Assembly (NCBI GenBank): GCA_030407085.1
Contig: CM059584.1
Location: forward strand, 131,787,501-131,851,500
Source: Trichopria drosophilae
Lineage: Eukaryota > Arthropoda > Insecta > Hymenoptera > Diapriidae
Length of the DNA: 64,000 bases
Direction: 5' to 3'
Shown here piece after piece: positions 14,701 to 27,020 of the stretch (within the stretch, counting starts at the first letter, position 1; each line of letters begins with the position of its first letter). The position numbers and the translations under genes were made by a program. The notes under the pieces were generated by a model. That model did no database searches, had not been told where the DNA came from, and worked only from the letters and a program-made list of their open reading frames with translations.

Positions 14701-15980
14701 CTTCTGTATATTCATTTCTACAGAATATTAAAGTTATGTTTAAGATACATTTCATATTATGTTTGTGTTTGAAATACTGGTTTGTACTAGAACGGGTAAC
14801 AATTTCGATTGTATGCACTGTTTTTCGTGCGTAAAATGACACTTTAAGGACACATTTTTCGTCAGTTTTTTTAGTGAAATAAAATTGCTGAATCAAAATT
14901 TGATTTTAAATGAGTCTTAGCGCATCTGACGGTTTGAGATATATTAAAAAAAATCGATTTATTGTGTACTTGTAGAAATAACGAAGATGTTTTCTAAAAT
15001 AAAATTTCTTACATAACCTCAAATATAATAAAAAATCTTGTCTATGCACTAAATATATATATATATAACTTTTATCAGCTAACTTATTAGCATGAAACAG
15101 TTTCTCAAAAATGTATAATAATTGATACAGCGTGAAAATAAACATTAATCGTAAATAATTACGACGCATTGTATTATTGTTTTATATCCGCGAATCTCCT
15201 CAACTATCAACGACGCTTCAGTTTTTTTTGCAATATTGGCGTTGACGTACAAGGTATGATTTCAAGGATAATTGCGTCATTCGTTACAGTTTTAATCAGT
15301 AACTAAATTCCTTGAAATTGTGAATTTTTCAAAACTTCGACCTTGGGTTTATCTCATTCGTTATTAGGGTTGATTAGTTGAAATAAATGTAAGACATATA
15401 AATATGGAGCACTCAAATATTCCTTAAGTTATTCTTGCCTAGAGATAAGTGCAAACTCTGCACTGTTAAAAGTGTTAATCTGCCGTATCTCCGTTTGAAA
15501 CGTAGTTAATCCAAATTATAAGGCGAATGAATAATAGAACAATGCAGAAATGAATAATGCATGTACACATCATCTGTTGTGCTGTACTAAGATTTTGAAT
15601 TATTGCTTTGATTGCTATTACCGTAATGAACATCGTTCATCATCAAAAGATTATTCAATTATATCATCGATAGATTAACACTGATGTATTTTTAACACTA
15701 TAGTGTTTATAAATGTGTTACTAAAATGGGATTTATGGACGCTAATATTTTATTTTTCTTAATGTTCTTACTTTAAAGTCAGAAATTTGTTGGCAGAATC
15801 TAAAATAATTTGCATTTTTTTTTAAATTTTTATTTTTCATATGAAATTTTTATGATTTTTTAAAAATTATTCCTCCCGCGCACAAATCTACAAATTTCTC
15901 CGGATCTTATTTTGGCAGCAAATGAAAAATAATTTTAAAGCATCGTTACTTCCATTATGATAATTCTCCAGCATAAAAGT
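11793..15980. other. Non-coding stretch
   Basis: No gene supported. 12850-13030 contains two AAAATGGCGG/GATTCCAA-type dispersed repeat units. A (TA)n run sits at 15053-15066. The 87- and 90-codon minus-strand ORFs at 14624-15169 show no recognisable feature. Confidence 0.5.
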
Positions 15981-17300
15981 GCAAATTATTCTTCATTGAA
16001 AAAAAAAATTACTTCTTTTAACGAAATATATATCTTAAAATTTATTTACTTGAATCAAGTAATTATGTTTGTGTTTTAAATATATTTTCGTTGGTTTGGG
16101 AGAAGATTTATTTCCTTCAAGCAAATAATTTCCTTGGCATGTTGTATCTTACATTAAGAAAATATTGTCTTAACTCAAGGTAGTATTTTCTTGAAACAAA
16201 GAAATAATTTGTTTAAAGATAGTTATTCATATTTCCGCCAAAGAAATTATATGTTTAGGTTTAGAAAATGATAAAGATGATATCAATAAATATATTTACA
16301 ACATCAGTTTACTCTTAACAAAAGAAATTTGCTTGCTTCAAGTAAATAGTTTTACTTAAATGGTCGCAACAAAATATTTATTTAAAAGAAATAACTGTTC
16401 TCTTAAAAATGAGTAAATGTTTAGTGTTCCAGTGAATATTTCTTTGATCCAAGAAAAATGGTTCTTCCTTTCCATAAAATTTTTACTTTTCGAGTATATT
16501 TTCATTTGAAACCAATAAATTTACTTCGTAATGAATTTATTCTTTGCAATAGCTTGAATTGAATCAAATATTTATATAATTTCATGAAATATTTCCTTGA
16601 TTAATGAAATTTAGTTGTTCATGCGAGTAGTTTATTTCAAATATGGCGGTTCATTTGGCTTTGGTGTCTCCATGCTCGTTTCTCGTTATTGTCGACAGGT
16701 GGCGAATACATAACTTATTTTGCATATTCGCAATCCGAGGAAACAATTCTTATTTGATATAAAAACCTGCATTTCACTTTTGTCATCATCAATCATTTTC
16801 TTAGTTCTAAATTTTCCCAAATAAATATTTACCTTTTTCGAGTAATTATTTGTTTGAAGCAATGAAATATTTTCTAGAAATAAATATTTACTTAACATCG
16901 AATGGGGAGAAGAAATTATTTAATACGGTGAAGTATAGTATATTACTCACCAAGGGACGTAAAATAAAGAATGCCTGAGACTGCGTGTAATTTTTACCCG
17001 AGGCGAAGCCGAGGGTGAAAAACAGGCAGTCTGAGGTATTCTTTTTTACTTCCCGAGGGAAGTATACGATTTTTCTTCATACAAGGGAGGATATGCCGCA
17101 CCTTTCCTCCCGGTATGAAGAAAAATAATTGATTTTCTTGAAAAAAATGTAATATTTTGTGCACTTCAGTAAATATTAATTTTAATCAAGGAATTATTTC
17201 TTTTTTTTTTTCAAGTAAACGCTAAATATTCTTTTTATTATTTAGTTGCAACTATTCAAAGAAAGCATTTACTTGATTCAAGTCAAATTTTATTAACACC
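15980..17300. repeat. Array of degenerate AAATAATTTCTTG/TTCAAGTAAAT motifs with an embedded hairpin element
   Basis: Variants of 'AAATATTTACTTGATTCAAG' and its reverse complement recur many times. Inside, about 16917-17130 differs in composition. It has paired segments CCTGAGACTGC (16973) with GCAGTCTGAGG (17026), an internal ACCCGAGGC/GCCGAGGGT hairpin, and TCTTCATAC...GTATGAAGA around 17076-17124. This looks like a foldback element inserted in an older repeat array. Confidence 0.5.
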
Positions 17301-20200
17301 ACTAATTTTGTATTCAGTGCGAATTGTAGTTTAGGACGTCAGAAAAAATCCGATGAAAAATATTTTTATTTGCCAAGGATTTATATTTATCAGTGCGTTT
17401 GCACATTTTAATATTTTTGTAATGAACACCTTTTCAAAAACGATGATGAAAATAAACTCAAAAACCTAAAAAAGAAACTGTTAGGCTTTTTTCAAGATGG
17501 CGGCTTCTTCAGTTTGTCCGACCGCCAATTTGGATTGTCATATTCATCAGAAGGAGCAAATATATGTCCAAAAAGTGTCATTTGTATTTTTTTTTTGTTG
17601 ACAGGAAGTTGACATAATGTCAAATTATTGTATCGTATGTTAATTTGTATAAATTTGATTTTGCGTAAATATTAATATTTTATATAAATATTACATAATT
17701 ATCAAAATTATATGATAAATAATATCAATAACCACTGATTTTCAACAAAATATTCGTAGGAGTTACGAAGTGTTGTTTGAAAATTTTAGTCGAAATAAAC
17801 TTTCTTTTCGTAATACGTAGTTTTCATTAACATGTAGATTAAAATGAAAGCCTCCAAAAAAGTCAAATATAACCGATAAGAGAGCATTTGATAGCGAGGA
17901 AAAGGTGAAAGATACATCGGAATATCCTTGATAGTAAGCGCTGTGACAGATCGAACAATTTTTAAATGTGAAATGTATGTAAAGTATTTTTTAGAATCAG
18001 TCGTTTATTACAGATTAATCAGGAAATAAATTGCACTCTTTCAATACTATACCCTCATATATGTAGCACGGGAAAGTTTCTGGAAGGTTACGTTAACCTT
18101 AAAAATCATGAACATTACACTAAGGTTACAGAAAGACCGTTAATATAACTTTTTGATAATGATACAGGGACAAAACGAAAAATGTTATGTGTACCTCAAT
18201 ATTATTTTGATAGGACAATATATTGTTGAGGCTGTTACAAGGTCTTTGATTTTTGTAATTTTCTATGGATAGTACATTTATTGATAAAAAATATATATTT
18301 CGTATATGCTTGTACAATAATAATTAGTTTTGCATGGGCTTGCTCTAAGCGTCTCTCTAATATTTTTTTGTTCTTTTGAAAAAAGGTAAACGAAAATGAT
18401 TCTTATTTTTTACTTTCGACAATAAGCTGGAAATACCCTAATCTATTAAACAACATAAACTAATATAGTAACGATAGTTCTTGGTATTTATCGGTCCATA
18501 AATAAATAAAAAAGCATAACTACGATCTCAGTTCACGTCAAGCGCATTATTTTATGATCTTCCTACATGTAAAATTTCGGATTCAATAAATATTGGGTTT
18601 CGTATTAAAACGTCCCTCTAGTGCATAAAACTATAACTATTGTGAAAATGTGTTTAGCAACAGGATTTTACATTTTGTACTTCAGCAGGGCTAATGAAAT
18701 CCTTGCCTTGGACGCAATAATTAATATTAATTTTGAAAAATAAATTAATCTTTCAATCTATTATACACACAACGACTGAGATTAAAGTCTTTAAGCAATA
18801 ATAAATTGAAGTAGGAAAAAGGTTCTTAACTGCCATGAGTTCGTTATACGTAGAACGTTACATAACGTTATACAACGTTTTACTATTTCTTAATTTTTCT
18901 ATCGTTTTAATTTAACTCTTTTCAAACGGCCACACTTATTTTGTGATTTTCAAGTTAATATTTGTCTGTGTAATGATAAGCAAAAAAAATCAAAACCATA
19001 TTTTCTGAAGTACATTTGTCCGTACTTTTCAAATCTGCTATTAGTTTTGTTCTATGACTTTTGATTCTTTCAAAATGGCGGCTAATTTACAGAAAACGTG
19101 ATTTTTACATTTTTTAAATTTGTTTACGCCATTCGATGCGTAAAATGCTATTTTACACACTTTTGACATTTTTCGGTTGCAAGTGACATAAAATATCCTA
19201 TGAAACATGTGCGTAAAAGTTCATTCTACGAATGTGAAGGGTTGAGGCCCGAGCCGAAGGCGAATAATTTTATTTTAAACGGGTAATTTTATTTTAAAGT
19301 TATAGAGCCTATTCCCGACACTTTTACTGGACAAGACATCTTTTGCCTGGCTTTTCTCAGTCAAATATTGTCTGATTTCAATAATTTTTTTTTTAATTAT
19401 ACAGATTTTTGTGCTCTACAACTTTGGAAATAACTTTTTTTACCAGAAAATGACGCCGGAGCCAGATAATTCGCAAAAACAATTTCAGAAACACGCATTT
19501 TTTACTTTTTAGCTCCTAATTTTTTTAAATATTAATTTTACGAAAAAAATTCTGAACTAAATTTATAGAATATATTTTTAGCGTACGACTCGTCTAAAGC
19601 GAGATATTTTTAAAAAATGATAAACAGACGTTTTTCAACATGGCGGCGCGACGGTGGCTCCATCTATCCCGCAAACATAAACTTAGATTCAGTTATCGAC
19701 CTCTTACAGGAAAATGAAAAAAAATGGACAGGGTGATTTTTTGGAAGGTCAATATACGATTTGACTAGACTATTAAACATATAGTGCATGTCGAGTACAT
19801 AATTGCTTTCTTCTCAAATTCGATGTCCATTTATCACACAGATTAATCAAAGAAAACTGCGACCACGATTGGGACACGATTTGTCCATCGCGACACTACA
19901 TTATTTACACATACGGACCATAACAATGTAAGTACGTTATCTAAAAATGGAGACAACGCATTTGAAATAACGTGCCTAAACCATAGGCTATAAAAAAGTG
20001 TCACGACTCACGAGAGGGTACCACTTGACAAGATTGGTAATATGGCAGTCAGCGCCATCTGTGAAGAAGCGTGAAGAATAGTGGAAGGGAGTCGGTATCG
20101 TACGACCATCGATCGGTATTGAACCGCTTTCCGGTATACACTACTACAAATAAGAATCCAAATTATTGATTTTCATACCACGGCACTTTTACTTCCCCAT
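17300..20200. other. Non-coding stretch with a dispersed repeat copy
   Basis: No gene supported. 18909-19090 (TTTTCAA, CTGTGTAATGATAA, TTTTGTCCGTACTTTTCAA, TCAAAATGGCGG) is a diverged copy of the repeat at 61490-61680. Several AAGATGGCGG / CATGGCGGCG segments occur (17500, 19640). Confidence 0.5.
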
Positions 20201-20218
20201 TTCCTGTACACCCAACTC

Positions 20219-20331
20219 GTTTAATTCTGTTCCTTCCGGTATCTGTTGTCATCGTTTATCACATAAAGTAAGGTATAGGTAAGACAAAGAAAACGAATGA
20301 CCGGAAGGGACAGAATTAAACGAGCTGGGTG
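20219..20331. mobile_element. Small TA-flanked MITE (113 bp)
   Basis: Inverted ends of about 34 bp start CACCCAACTCGTTTAATTC (left) and match the reverse complement of the right end with two or three mismatches. TA precedes (20217-20218) and follows (20332-20333). No coding content. Confidence 0.7.
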
Positions 20332-20492
20332 TACATATTGTACATACATATGTCGTTATTATGAACGTTATGTTTTTTACATTTTTGCAATTCGACTTCC
20401 GGTGTTATTGATTTCAATAAATTAGTCTTGTATAGAACTATAGATATTTGCATAAACATTATTATGTTACAAATCTTGTTATGTACTTTTAA

Positions 20493-21422
20493 CCCTTTGC
20501 GGCATAGTGGGATGCTCAGCATCCCACCTATTTTCTCTCAGTTTTTAATTAATTATTCGGCTGTTTTCATCTAAGCAATCGGGTTTTTGAGTTAATTATG
20601 TTAATAAGATGTATATAATCATAAAAAAAGTTACATATTATCAATTATCGTTAATTTTTAATTATTATAAATAAATAACCACGGAAAAATATCAATAATT
20701 TCAGAAAAAATTCATTTTTGATTGAACAATTATATATATTTGCATGAAACTATAGCATTTTATGTTTTTTGGGTCGCTGATTTCGAATCTGACGTCAGAT
20801 TTGTAAAAATCAAAATGGCGGATCCAAGATGCCGGACCGAAATATGAAAAGTTGCTCGATCTAAACGAAATTTGTTACTCGGGGGTTTTCGGGATCGCTG
20901 ATTACGAATCTGAAGTCAGATTTTGAAAATTAAAAATGGCGGATCCAAGATGGCTGACCAAAATTTGTTTTAATTTCATCCACATTTAATTGTTGAAATC
21001 TGACACTGGATTTGTCATCGGTGATCGAGAAAACGTACCAATTTTCAAGAAAATCCAACACTCGATTTTTACGTTCGTTCGCCATCCTAGATCCGCCAAT
21101 TTGAATTTTGCAAATCTGAAGTCAGATTCGAAATCAGCGACCCCGAAAACCCCCAAGTAACAAATTTCGCTGAGATCGAGCCACTTTTTATATTTCGGTC
21201 CGCCATTTTGAATTTTCAAAATCTGACTTCAGATTCGAAATCAGCGACCCCGAAAACCCCCGAGTAACAAATTTCGCTTAGATCGAGCAACTTTTTATAT
21301 TTCGGTCCGCCATTTTGAATTTTCAAAATCTGACTTCAGATTCGAAATCAGCGACCCCGAAAACCCCCGAGCAACAATTTTCAGCTGTTTTCCGTGTAAA
21401 GAAAAATGTATGCCGCAAAGGG
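20493..21422. mobile_element. piggyBac-like MITE with TTAA target duplication and internal 108-bp repeats
   Basis: Ends are CCCTTTGCGGCATA and its reverse complement TATGCCGCAAAGGG, each flanked by TTAA (20489-20492 and 21423-21426). TTAA plus a CCCTT-type terminus is the known signature of piggyBac-family elements. The interior is a repeat of about 108 bp with GGTCCGCCATTTTGAA and GATTCGAAATCAGCGACCCC: three consecutive units in the right half (registers at 21138, 21245, 21353) and inverted units in the left half. No transposase ORF. Confidence 0.75.
21138..21390. repeat. 108-bp tandem repeat inside the piggyBac-like MITE
   Basis: CGACCCCGAAAACCCCC recurs at 21138, 21245 and 21353, spacing 107 and 108. 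The units are more than 95% alike by eye. Inverted copies lie at 20770-20960. Same repeat family as the dispersed AAAATGGCGG copies elsewhere in the window. Confidence 0.75.
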
Positions 21423-21756
21423 TTAAACATTCGAAATTGAATACAATTTCAACTTAATTTTTATATGTAGTTAAAATAAATGATGCGCAATTTAATAATT
21501 TAATTATTCTCTGCCTTCCGTTATATTTAATATTCAGTGTCTGTATGAAATTCAGATGTACAATGCGGCCAAAGTCCGGCAAATTACGAAAAATATAATG
21601 AATAAAACTGTTACTTTGAGCGGGAACTCGGGAAGACTCATGGCGACCCCCTTCACGATAAGGGTAAGGTTAGTATTCATTTGGGAATTGTTAGCGTTGC
21701 TAACGCCATTTAGGCTGCAGTCTAAAGAAATCGTTCAGTTGGAGCGCATCAGCTGC

Positions 21757-21764
21757 TATATAAA
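21757..21764 (+). promoter_or_regulatory. Candidate TATA box
   Basis: TATATAAA in a moderately GC-richer stretch, followed by an arthropod initiator-like TTCAGTG at 21775-21781. The spacing of about 21 bp is shorter than the usual 25-30, so this is tentative. It precedes the candidate exon at 21838-21856. Confidence 0.3.
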
Positions 21765-21837
21765 CGGTGTGACATTCAGTGCATCTATCGTAACAAATTT
21801 CACTTCAGTTTAAGAATAAAAATAAACGCGTGGCAAA

Positions 21838-21856
21838 ATGGAAAAGCACCGAAAAG
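21838..21856 (+). CDS. Candidate first coding exon (MEKHRK) of the Transib-derived gene
   Basis: ATG in good insect context (GGCAAAATGG), six codons, then a GTATGT splice donor at 21857. The exon ends with one base left over. The large ORF at 30650 begins, after a good acceptor, needing exactly one base, so joining them gives 19+2081=2100 bases, 700 codons with stop. The phase agreement alone has a one-in-three chance, and the 8.8 kb intron is inferred. It could equally be the start of an unrelated gene or an element promoter. Confidence 0.25.
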
Positions 21857-21859
21857 GTA

Positions 21860-22990
21860 TGTACAGTATATTTTAACACATACTTACTTTTCTGCTATTT
21901 ATTGGTATGCCTATAAAAAAGTATTTCTGACAAAGCCAATATTTAAAAGAGCGTTTAAACAATTGATTGGGAAGTTCAGTTTTACTTAAATTGATATTTT
22001 TATTTCATGTATTACATTTAGTATATATTCCACTCGTATTTTTCCACGTACGATTTCCATAGCATACGCAAACATACGAGAGGGACGCGATTCGCTTGTA
22101 TACACATCTGTACATGTTTGGTTAGGTTAGGTACTGACGCGCTGTGGGGTGGTACGGTATCCCGCCACAGTAGACGCGTCACATTTTATACAAAACAACT
22201 TTACGTTTTTACTTCAATTTTAATCGTATCAAAAATCAATTATACTAAAATTACAAATTAATAATTTAGTCAACCGTAATATAAAAATACTTTCACACTT
22301 TTAAATAAAATGTAAAAAACTTTTATATTATAACTACAGTTTATATATAACTACAATGTCCAACTACATATTTCATTACAAAACTTACTATCATCTACTA
22401 TATCCCATTAAAAAGCAATTATGTTTGAAAACTATAATGGTTTTACTTATAAAATTAATACCTTATCAATATAAATTATTTTTATGCATTTTCAGCATAT
22501 TTTTTGCTGGATTAAAAAAGCTGAATACAATTTGTAATTGAATTATTTAAACAAAAAAATCAAGTTTTAAAAAGCTATTAACTCTAATCCTAGTAGAAAA
22601 TCTTATTTTTTAATCCTATTTCTGATGCTTACGTGGTGTTTATTAATTCTTGAATACTTTTTAATTTACTTACGGAAGTATTGAATATTTTTGAATCGCA
22701 ATTCATAATTTCATATTTTGAGTTCTTTATAATCCTTATGATAGTTTTGTACATTTCAATACTTAGTATATTTACTACAAGTTAATAGACTTTTAGTTAT
22801 GCATATCAGATAACAAAATAAATTGATATGATTCTTGGAACTATTAATTAATTACACAGGCCTGTAAATAATGGGATCATATCAGTGGTGGGTCATTTTC
22901 GAAGTAATTTCTTACAGAGAATCCAAAGCCGGGATTAGAATTTTTCCATCACTTCAGGATTTTGAAATTTTCAAGAGAAAATATAGAGTT
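21860..22990. other. Non-coding stretch
   Basis: No gene seen. 22134-22182 can fold into an imperfect hairpin (TGACGCG with CGCGTCA, inner CTGTGG with CCACAG). GGTTAGGTTAGG lies at 22120-22131. Confidence 0.45.
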
Positions 22991-22992
22991 AA

Positions 22993-23905
22993 ACCCTTGA
23001 CTGTCGATGTCTTCTATAGAAGACATGGCAAAAAGTAGCTCAGAGTGTCGATGTCTTCTATAAAAGACATGAAAGAAAATTTAATAAAAAATTTAATGAA
23101 GCTTACGATTTCTCCAAAGAAGTGCATATAGAGGTTTTCGAGGTTGCTGAACACGAATACGATGTTAATTTTTACGGATTATAAATGGCTGACTTAATAT
23201 GGCGGCTGCAAAGTAACAAAATTTTTGTAAATTTTTACTACTTTACTTTTCACAAAGGTGTAAATTAATTATTATTAATTGCCCTAAAAAATAGTACATG
23301 ATATGTTTTATTAATTCCTGAAGTATCTGCATATAAATCCGTTGTCAGATTTTCAAAATTCAAAATGGCGGATGAAAATGCGAATTTTCATTTCAACGAG
23401 TATGATCGTCAGAAATTCTCAAAAAAAAAAAAGAAAAAAGATTAAAAAAATTAAAAAAATAGAAAAATAAAAAAAGTAAAAAAAAGGAGTGTAAAATCCT
23501 ACCGTAATCCTCCGCGTGGTGCACTCTGGGGTTGTAAATTTCATGATAACCTTTATTAGCGAATCACGGAGGTATGAAATTAGTAACAAGTAGCACAGTG
23601 TTAATTTGGAAGTCCGTATAAAGCCATATTGGATCCGCCATTTTGAATTTCGCAAATCTGACAACGGATTCGAAATCAGCGACCCTAAAAAACCCCGAAG
23701 TAAAAATTTCAGCCCGCTAGAATAAAAATTCGCATTACTGTCCGCCATATTGAATCCGCCATTTTGAATTTCGCAAATCTGACAACGGATTCGTGATCAG
23801 CGACCCGAAAAACAGTTGTACATGATGGCCCATAAAATTTCGTTGGCCGGATCCCGCTCCGCACTTTTGGCCCACTTTCTGATTTCAGCCCACACTGCGA
23901 AGGGG
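22993..23905. mobile_element. Second TTAA-flanked piggyBac-like MITE
   Basis: TTAA at 22989-22992 and 23906-23909. Ends are ACCCTTGACTG and, inverted, CCCCTTCGCAGTG, a looser match than in the first copy. It contains a duplicated TGTCGATGTCTTCTAT segment near 23000-23060 and, at 23130-23810, diverged units of the same AAAATGGCGG/GATTCG...CAGCGAC repeat found in the first copy, which supports a common family. Confidence 0.5.
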
Positions 23906-24448
23906 TTAAGAATTAAAAATTATCATGACATTAATAGGATATGCCCCGTTATTTCAAATTGGCGAATTTGTGAAGAAAAATCATGATTAAACTCCGTCAC
24001 TCTCAAATTAAAGAGAGGGAGTAGTTTACTCCGAAACAATTTTGCAGCTTCTATACATAACCTCGAAATGACGCTGAAACTAGCAGGAAATTCAGTGGAT
24101 GATAGCCCTTGGAAATTCGTAGCAGGAAATTCAATTGCTGAGTTCTTACCAGCGATCTGCACTACATAAATGGCGGTAAACCTTCGGAAAGACGTCCTCC
24201 CTCGGAAAAAAATCGTAACTAGGTTTTTCCGACGTATTTTTGCCCCTTGAATTCGAATATGATGGTAAAATTTGGCGCTCAGGCATATTAAAGCCGCTAT
24301 CTTGAAAAAACGCGTTATTTTTGAGTTTTTTGGATTTATAATGTAAACTACGGATCTGACAAAAAATATGTCAAACAAAAAATGTAGGGCATATAATTAT
24401 GTACTAAAAAGGTCCTATGCTTTTTTTTCGTAGTCGCAAAAGGAGTTA

Positions 24449-24722
24449 CAGTAGAACCCCTCTACATTGAACAAGGCGTGCCAGCGTTTCCCAGACAACC
24501 CCGTTACATTGAACATCCCTTCCCGACCGCTTGTCCTCCAATATTCCGCCATTTTGCCGTATAACGGAATGATTGCGCATGCGCGAGTGGAACTGCCAGC
24601 TGAAAATATCATTATACAGTGGGAGTAGAGGAGGAAGAAAATGTTCAATCTGACGGGGTGAAATCATTCAATCTAGCGGGGTGTTCAATGTAACGGGAGT
24701 TCAATGTAGAGGGGTTCTACTG
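24449..24722. mobile_element. pogo/Tigger-like MITE, copy 1
   Basis: Ends CAGTAGAACCCCTCTACATT and exact inverted counterpart, flanked by TA on both sides (24447-24448, 24723-24724). Internal GTTCAATGTA motifs recur. CAGTR termini with TA duplication are typical of pogo/Tigger elements. The two short minus-strand ORFs inside are not genes. Confidence 0.75.
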
Positions 24723-24810
24723 TACGTAAAACAGCGAAGGAAGTCGATGAGCATCAGAATGACCAGTCTGGCGCCACGCATTAGTAATTATAGGGGCACA
24801 TAGTTCACGT

Positions 24811-25395
24811 GGTTTGATTATTAGTAATATCTGTTGGTTGGAGGTTAGGTTAGTATAAAAAAGGGGGGTCTGGGGGGCGGAGCCCTCCAGCACGAATTGG
24901 TAATTCGACGAACTCGTACTTCATGTCTTCATGTTCCCTCCAAAATGAAGGTACAATGGCCCTCCCCTTATTTTAACTTTTCGAGTCAAGGAAGATGGCG
25001 GCTTCTTCCCTTATTTTACCGCTTCCCCTCATCCTCTCCACTGGCAATATGAGAGAATAAAAACAGAGATAGGAGATATAGTGGCGTCCTTCTTCAGCTG
25101 AATGCGCAAGCAAAAACAGCAGTCCGCACTCTTTTGAACTCTTTCAAATGGCGAATGGTGGGGAAACTCACCAGGGGAAGAAGTTAACATTAGGGACGAA
25201 AAAAGTTAAAATAAAGGTCGCAGTTAAAATAATAGGAGTTAAAATAAGGGGAGGGCCACTGTAGAATAATTTATAAGTTCTGAAGATACTGCGCGTGTCG
25301 AATGAGTGCTTGCGTGCTATAAGGCTCGGCCCCCCAGACCCCCCTTTTTATACTAGCCTAACCTCCAACCAACAGATGTCACTAATAATTGAACC
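24811..25395. mobile_element. Inverted-repeat element hosting a nested MITE
   Basis: Arms of about 75 bp (24811-24885, 25320-25395) share ATCTGTTGGTTGGAGGTTAG, TAACCTCCAACCAACAGAT and a GGGGGGTCTGGGGGGC block. The element at 24954-25261 sits inside it. Confidence 0.65.
24954..25261. mobile_element. pogo/Tigger-like MITE, copy 2
   Basis: Ends CAATGGCCCTCCCCTTATTT and inverted AAATAAGGGGAGGGCCACTG, flanked by TA. The interior (GAAGATGGCGGCTTCTTCCC, TCTTTTGAA, GGGGAAACTCACC) is homologous to the element at 59829-60463, so these two are one subfamily. Confidence 0.75.
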
Positions 25396-25797
25396 TACGT
25401 GAAGTACGTATTCCGATATTGATAGCGACATTAATTCGACAAGCATTCGATTTGACCTTCAAAAGACCTAGAAGATTAAGGTCGATTTCACACCAAAAGT
25501 CATCATTGAATACCCAGAGTCATTTCCTAAAAGTTTCATCTAAATCATTTTTCTGTAGAAACGCCTACTCTACAACAATTTTTTGAACACCCTATTACCT
25601 GCATATTGCACAAACTCATTAAGGGCATTTTCATCTGTGATTTGCGGGCTTACCGTTGAGATTACGAAAACAGAGCATACAACCTTTTTTGTAGAGAATT
25701 ACATGCTCTACATCTTTTGTTTCACACATTTTTTTGTTAGACCCGTAGTTTTCAAGATAAATACAGAAAACGCGTTTTTAGCGGTTTTTTCAAGATA

Positions 25798-26005
25798 CAG
25801 TAGGACCTCTCTTATTCGAACCTCTCTTATTCTAATTGTTCCCCCACAAGTCTTCTCCCACTATCGCACGAAAAGTCAACGAAAAATATTGTCCACGAAT
25901 CACAAGCTCGCAAGCAAAGTAAGTGGGGGTAAGGGGAAAATTAGAATCAGAGAGGTCGGCGCCATCTTGAAAAATTTACTAATTAGAATAAGAGAGGTCC
26001 TACTG
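25798..26005. mobile_element. pogo/Tigger-like MITE, copy 3, with empty site in window
   Basis: Ends CAGTAGGACCTCTCTTATTC and inverted counterpart, flanked by TA. The other arm of the surrounding inverted duplication (24292-24306) has the uninterrupted sequence with a single TA at 24298-24299, proving a TA target duplication and that this insertion is younger than the duplication. Confidence 0.85.
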
Positions 26006-26132
26006 TAGCGGCTTTAATATGTCTCAGCGCCAAATTTTACCACCATATTCGGATTCAGGAGGCAAAAATATGTCGGAAAAATCTAGTTACGATTTTTCTC
26101 AGAGGGAGGACGTCTTTCCGAAGTTTTACCTA

Positions 26133-26545
26133 AATGGATATTCGTTTGATTAACATTATATTATACTTTTGATATATTCTCAAGAAAATGATCGACTAGT
26201 TGGTTTCAACCTAGCTGAAATTAAAAAATGTTCTTTTTTACGCATTCGCAACATTGGGTTTAAAAGTGTTAAAAAAAAATAGTTTCAGCTTAGGTTCCGG
26301 GTTGGGACCACCCGGAAGTTCTTTTATATATTGTAGACAACTGTATAAAATAACTAGAATTACGAAAATCGAGTGCAAAGATACTTCTATTTTGAATTTT
26401 ACAATTTTTTTGGAATAACTATGTGATATAAGAACATTTTTTCATTTCGGCTTGGTTGAAACCATTTGGAACTACTTGATTATTTTCTTGATAATATCTC
26501 AAAGGAATACTATTATTGTAATCAATCCACAATCGAATAGCCATG
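26133..26545. mobile_element. TA-flanked inverted-repeat MITE
   Basis: Imperfect inverted arms of about 100 bp: AATGGATATTCG, TCAAGAAAATGATCGACTAG, GGTTTCAACC, AAAAAATGTTCTT on the left and their diverged reverse complements at 26425-26545. It interrupts the right arm of the larger inverted duplication. TA at 26131-26132 and 26546-26547. Confidence 0.55.
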
Positions 26546-26599
26546 TATGTAGTGCAAATAGCTGCTAAGAACTCAGCCATCGAATTTCCTGCTAGTTTC

Positions 26600-27020
26600 A
26601 GCGTCATCCCATGTGCGAAATTCGTAACGGCCCAGCCCTGGTCCAGTTCTGGCAACGGCGGTGCCGAGGCTCGGCTGCGACATTGGGCCAACACTGCCAT
26701 GAGTCTTGGTGCGACAATACGGCCTAGACTCGGCAACCGGTCTTGGTCCAGTAATGGCTGCCAGCACTGTCACGGCATCGACAGCCAGCACTGGCCCGGC
26801 ATCGGCAGCCAGTATTGGCGCGGCATTTACTGTCGGCAATGGTCCAGAGTCTGTTAGGACACTACGGCCTAGACTCGGCAACCGGTATTGGACCATTAGT
26901 GGCTGCCAGCACTGTCACAGCATCGACAGCCAGCACTGGCCCGGCATCAAAGCCAATATTGGCGCGGCGTTGATCGTCGGCGATGGCACAGAGCCTATTG
27001 CAGCTAAATTTTACAGGCAT
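26600..27020. repeat. GC-rich tandem duplication with CCAGYAYTGG palindromes
   Basis: A block of about 150 bp (CGGCCTAGACTCGGCAACCGG ... ATTGGCGCGGC) occurs at about 26713-26865 and again at 26866-27000. It is studded with GCCAGCACTGGC-like palindromes. Its GC content is far above the flanks. Long ORFs are open on both strands and in several frames, which is what a short GC-rich repeat gives by chance, so none is called as a gene. Confidence 0.6.

Larger units (their letters stand above)
24068..26612. repeat. 2.5 kb inverted duplication carrying later insertions
   Basis: 24068-24432 is repeated in reverse complement as 25672-26612. Matching blocks include GACGCTGAAACTAGCAGGAAA at the outer edge, CGGAAAGACGTCCTCCCTC, and AAACGCGTT near the inner edge. 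The right arm is longer only because two elements (25798-26005 and 26133-26545) were inserted into it. The intervening part carries 24449-24722 and the element at 24811-25395. Confidence 0.7.

Noticed and set aside
23419..24378. 109- and 151-codon minus ORFs
   Set aside because: They span the piggyBac-like MITE and one arm of an inverted duplication, with low-complexity Phe/Leu runs; no recognisable protein.
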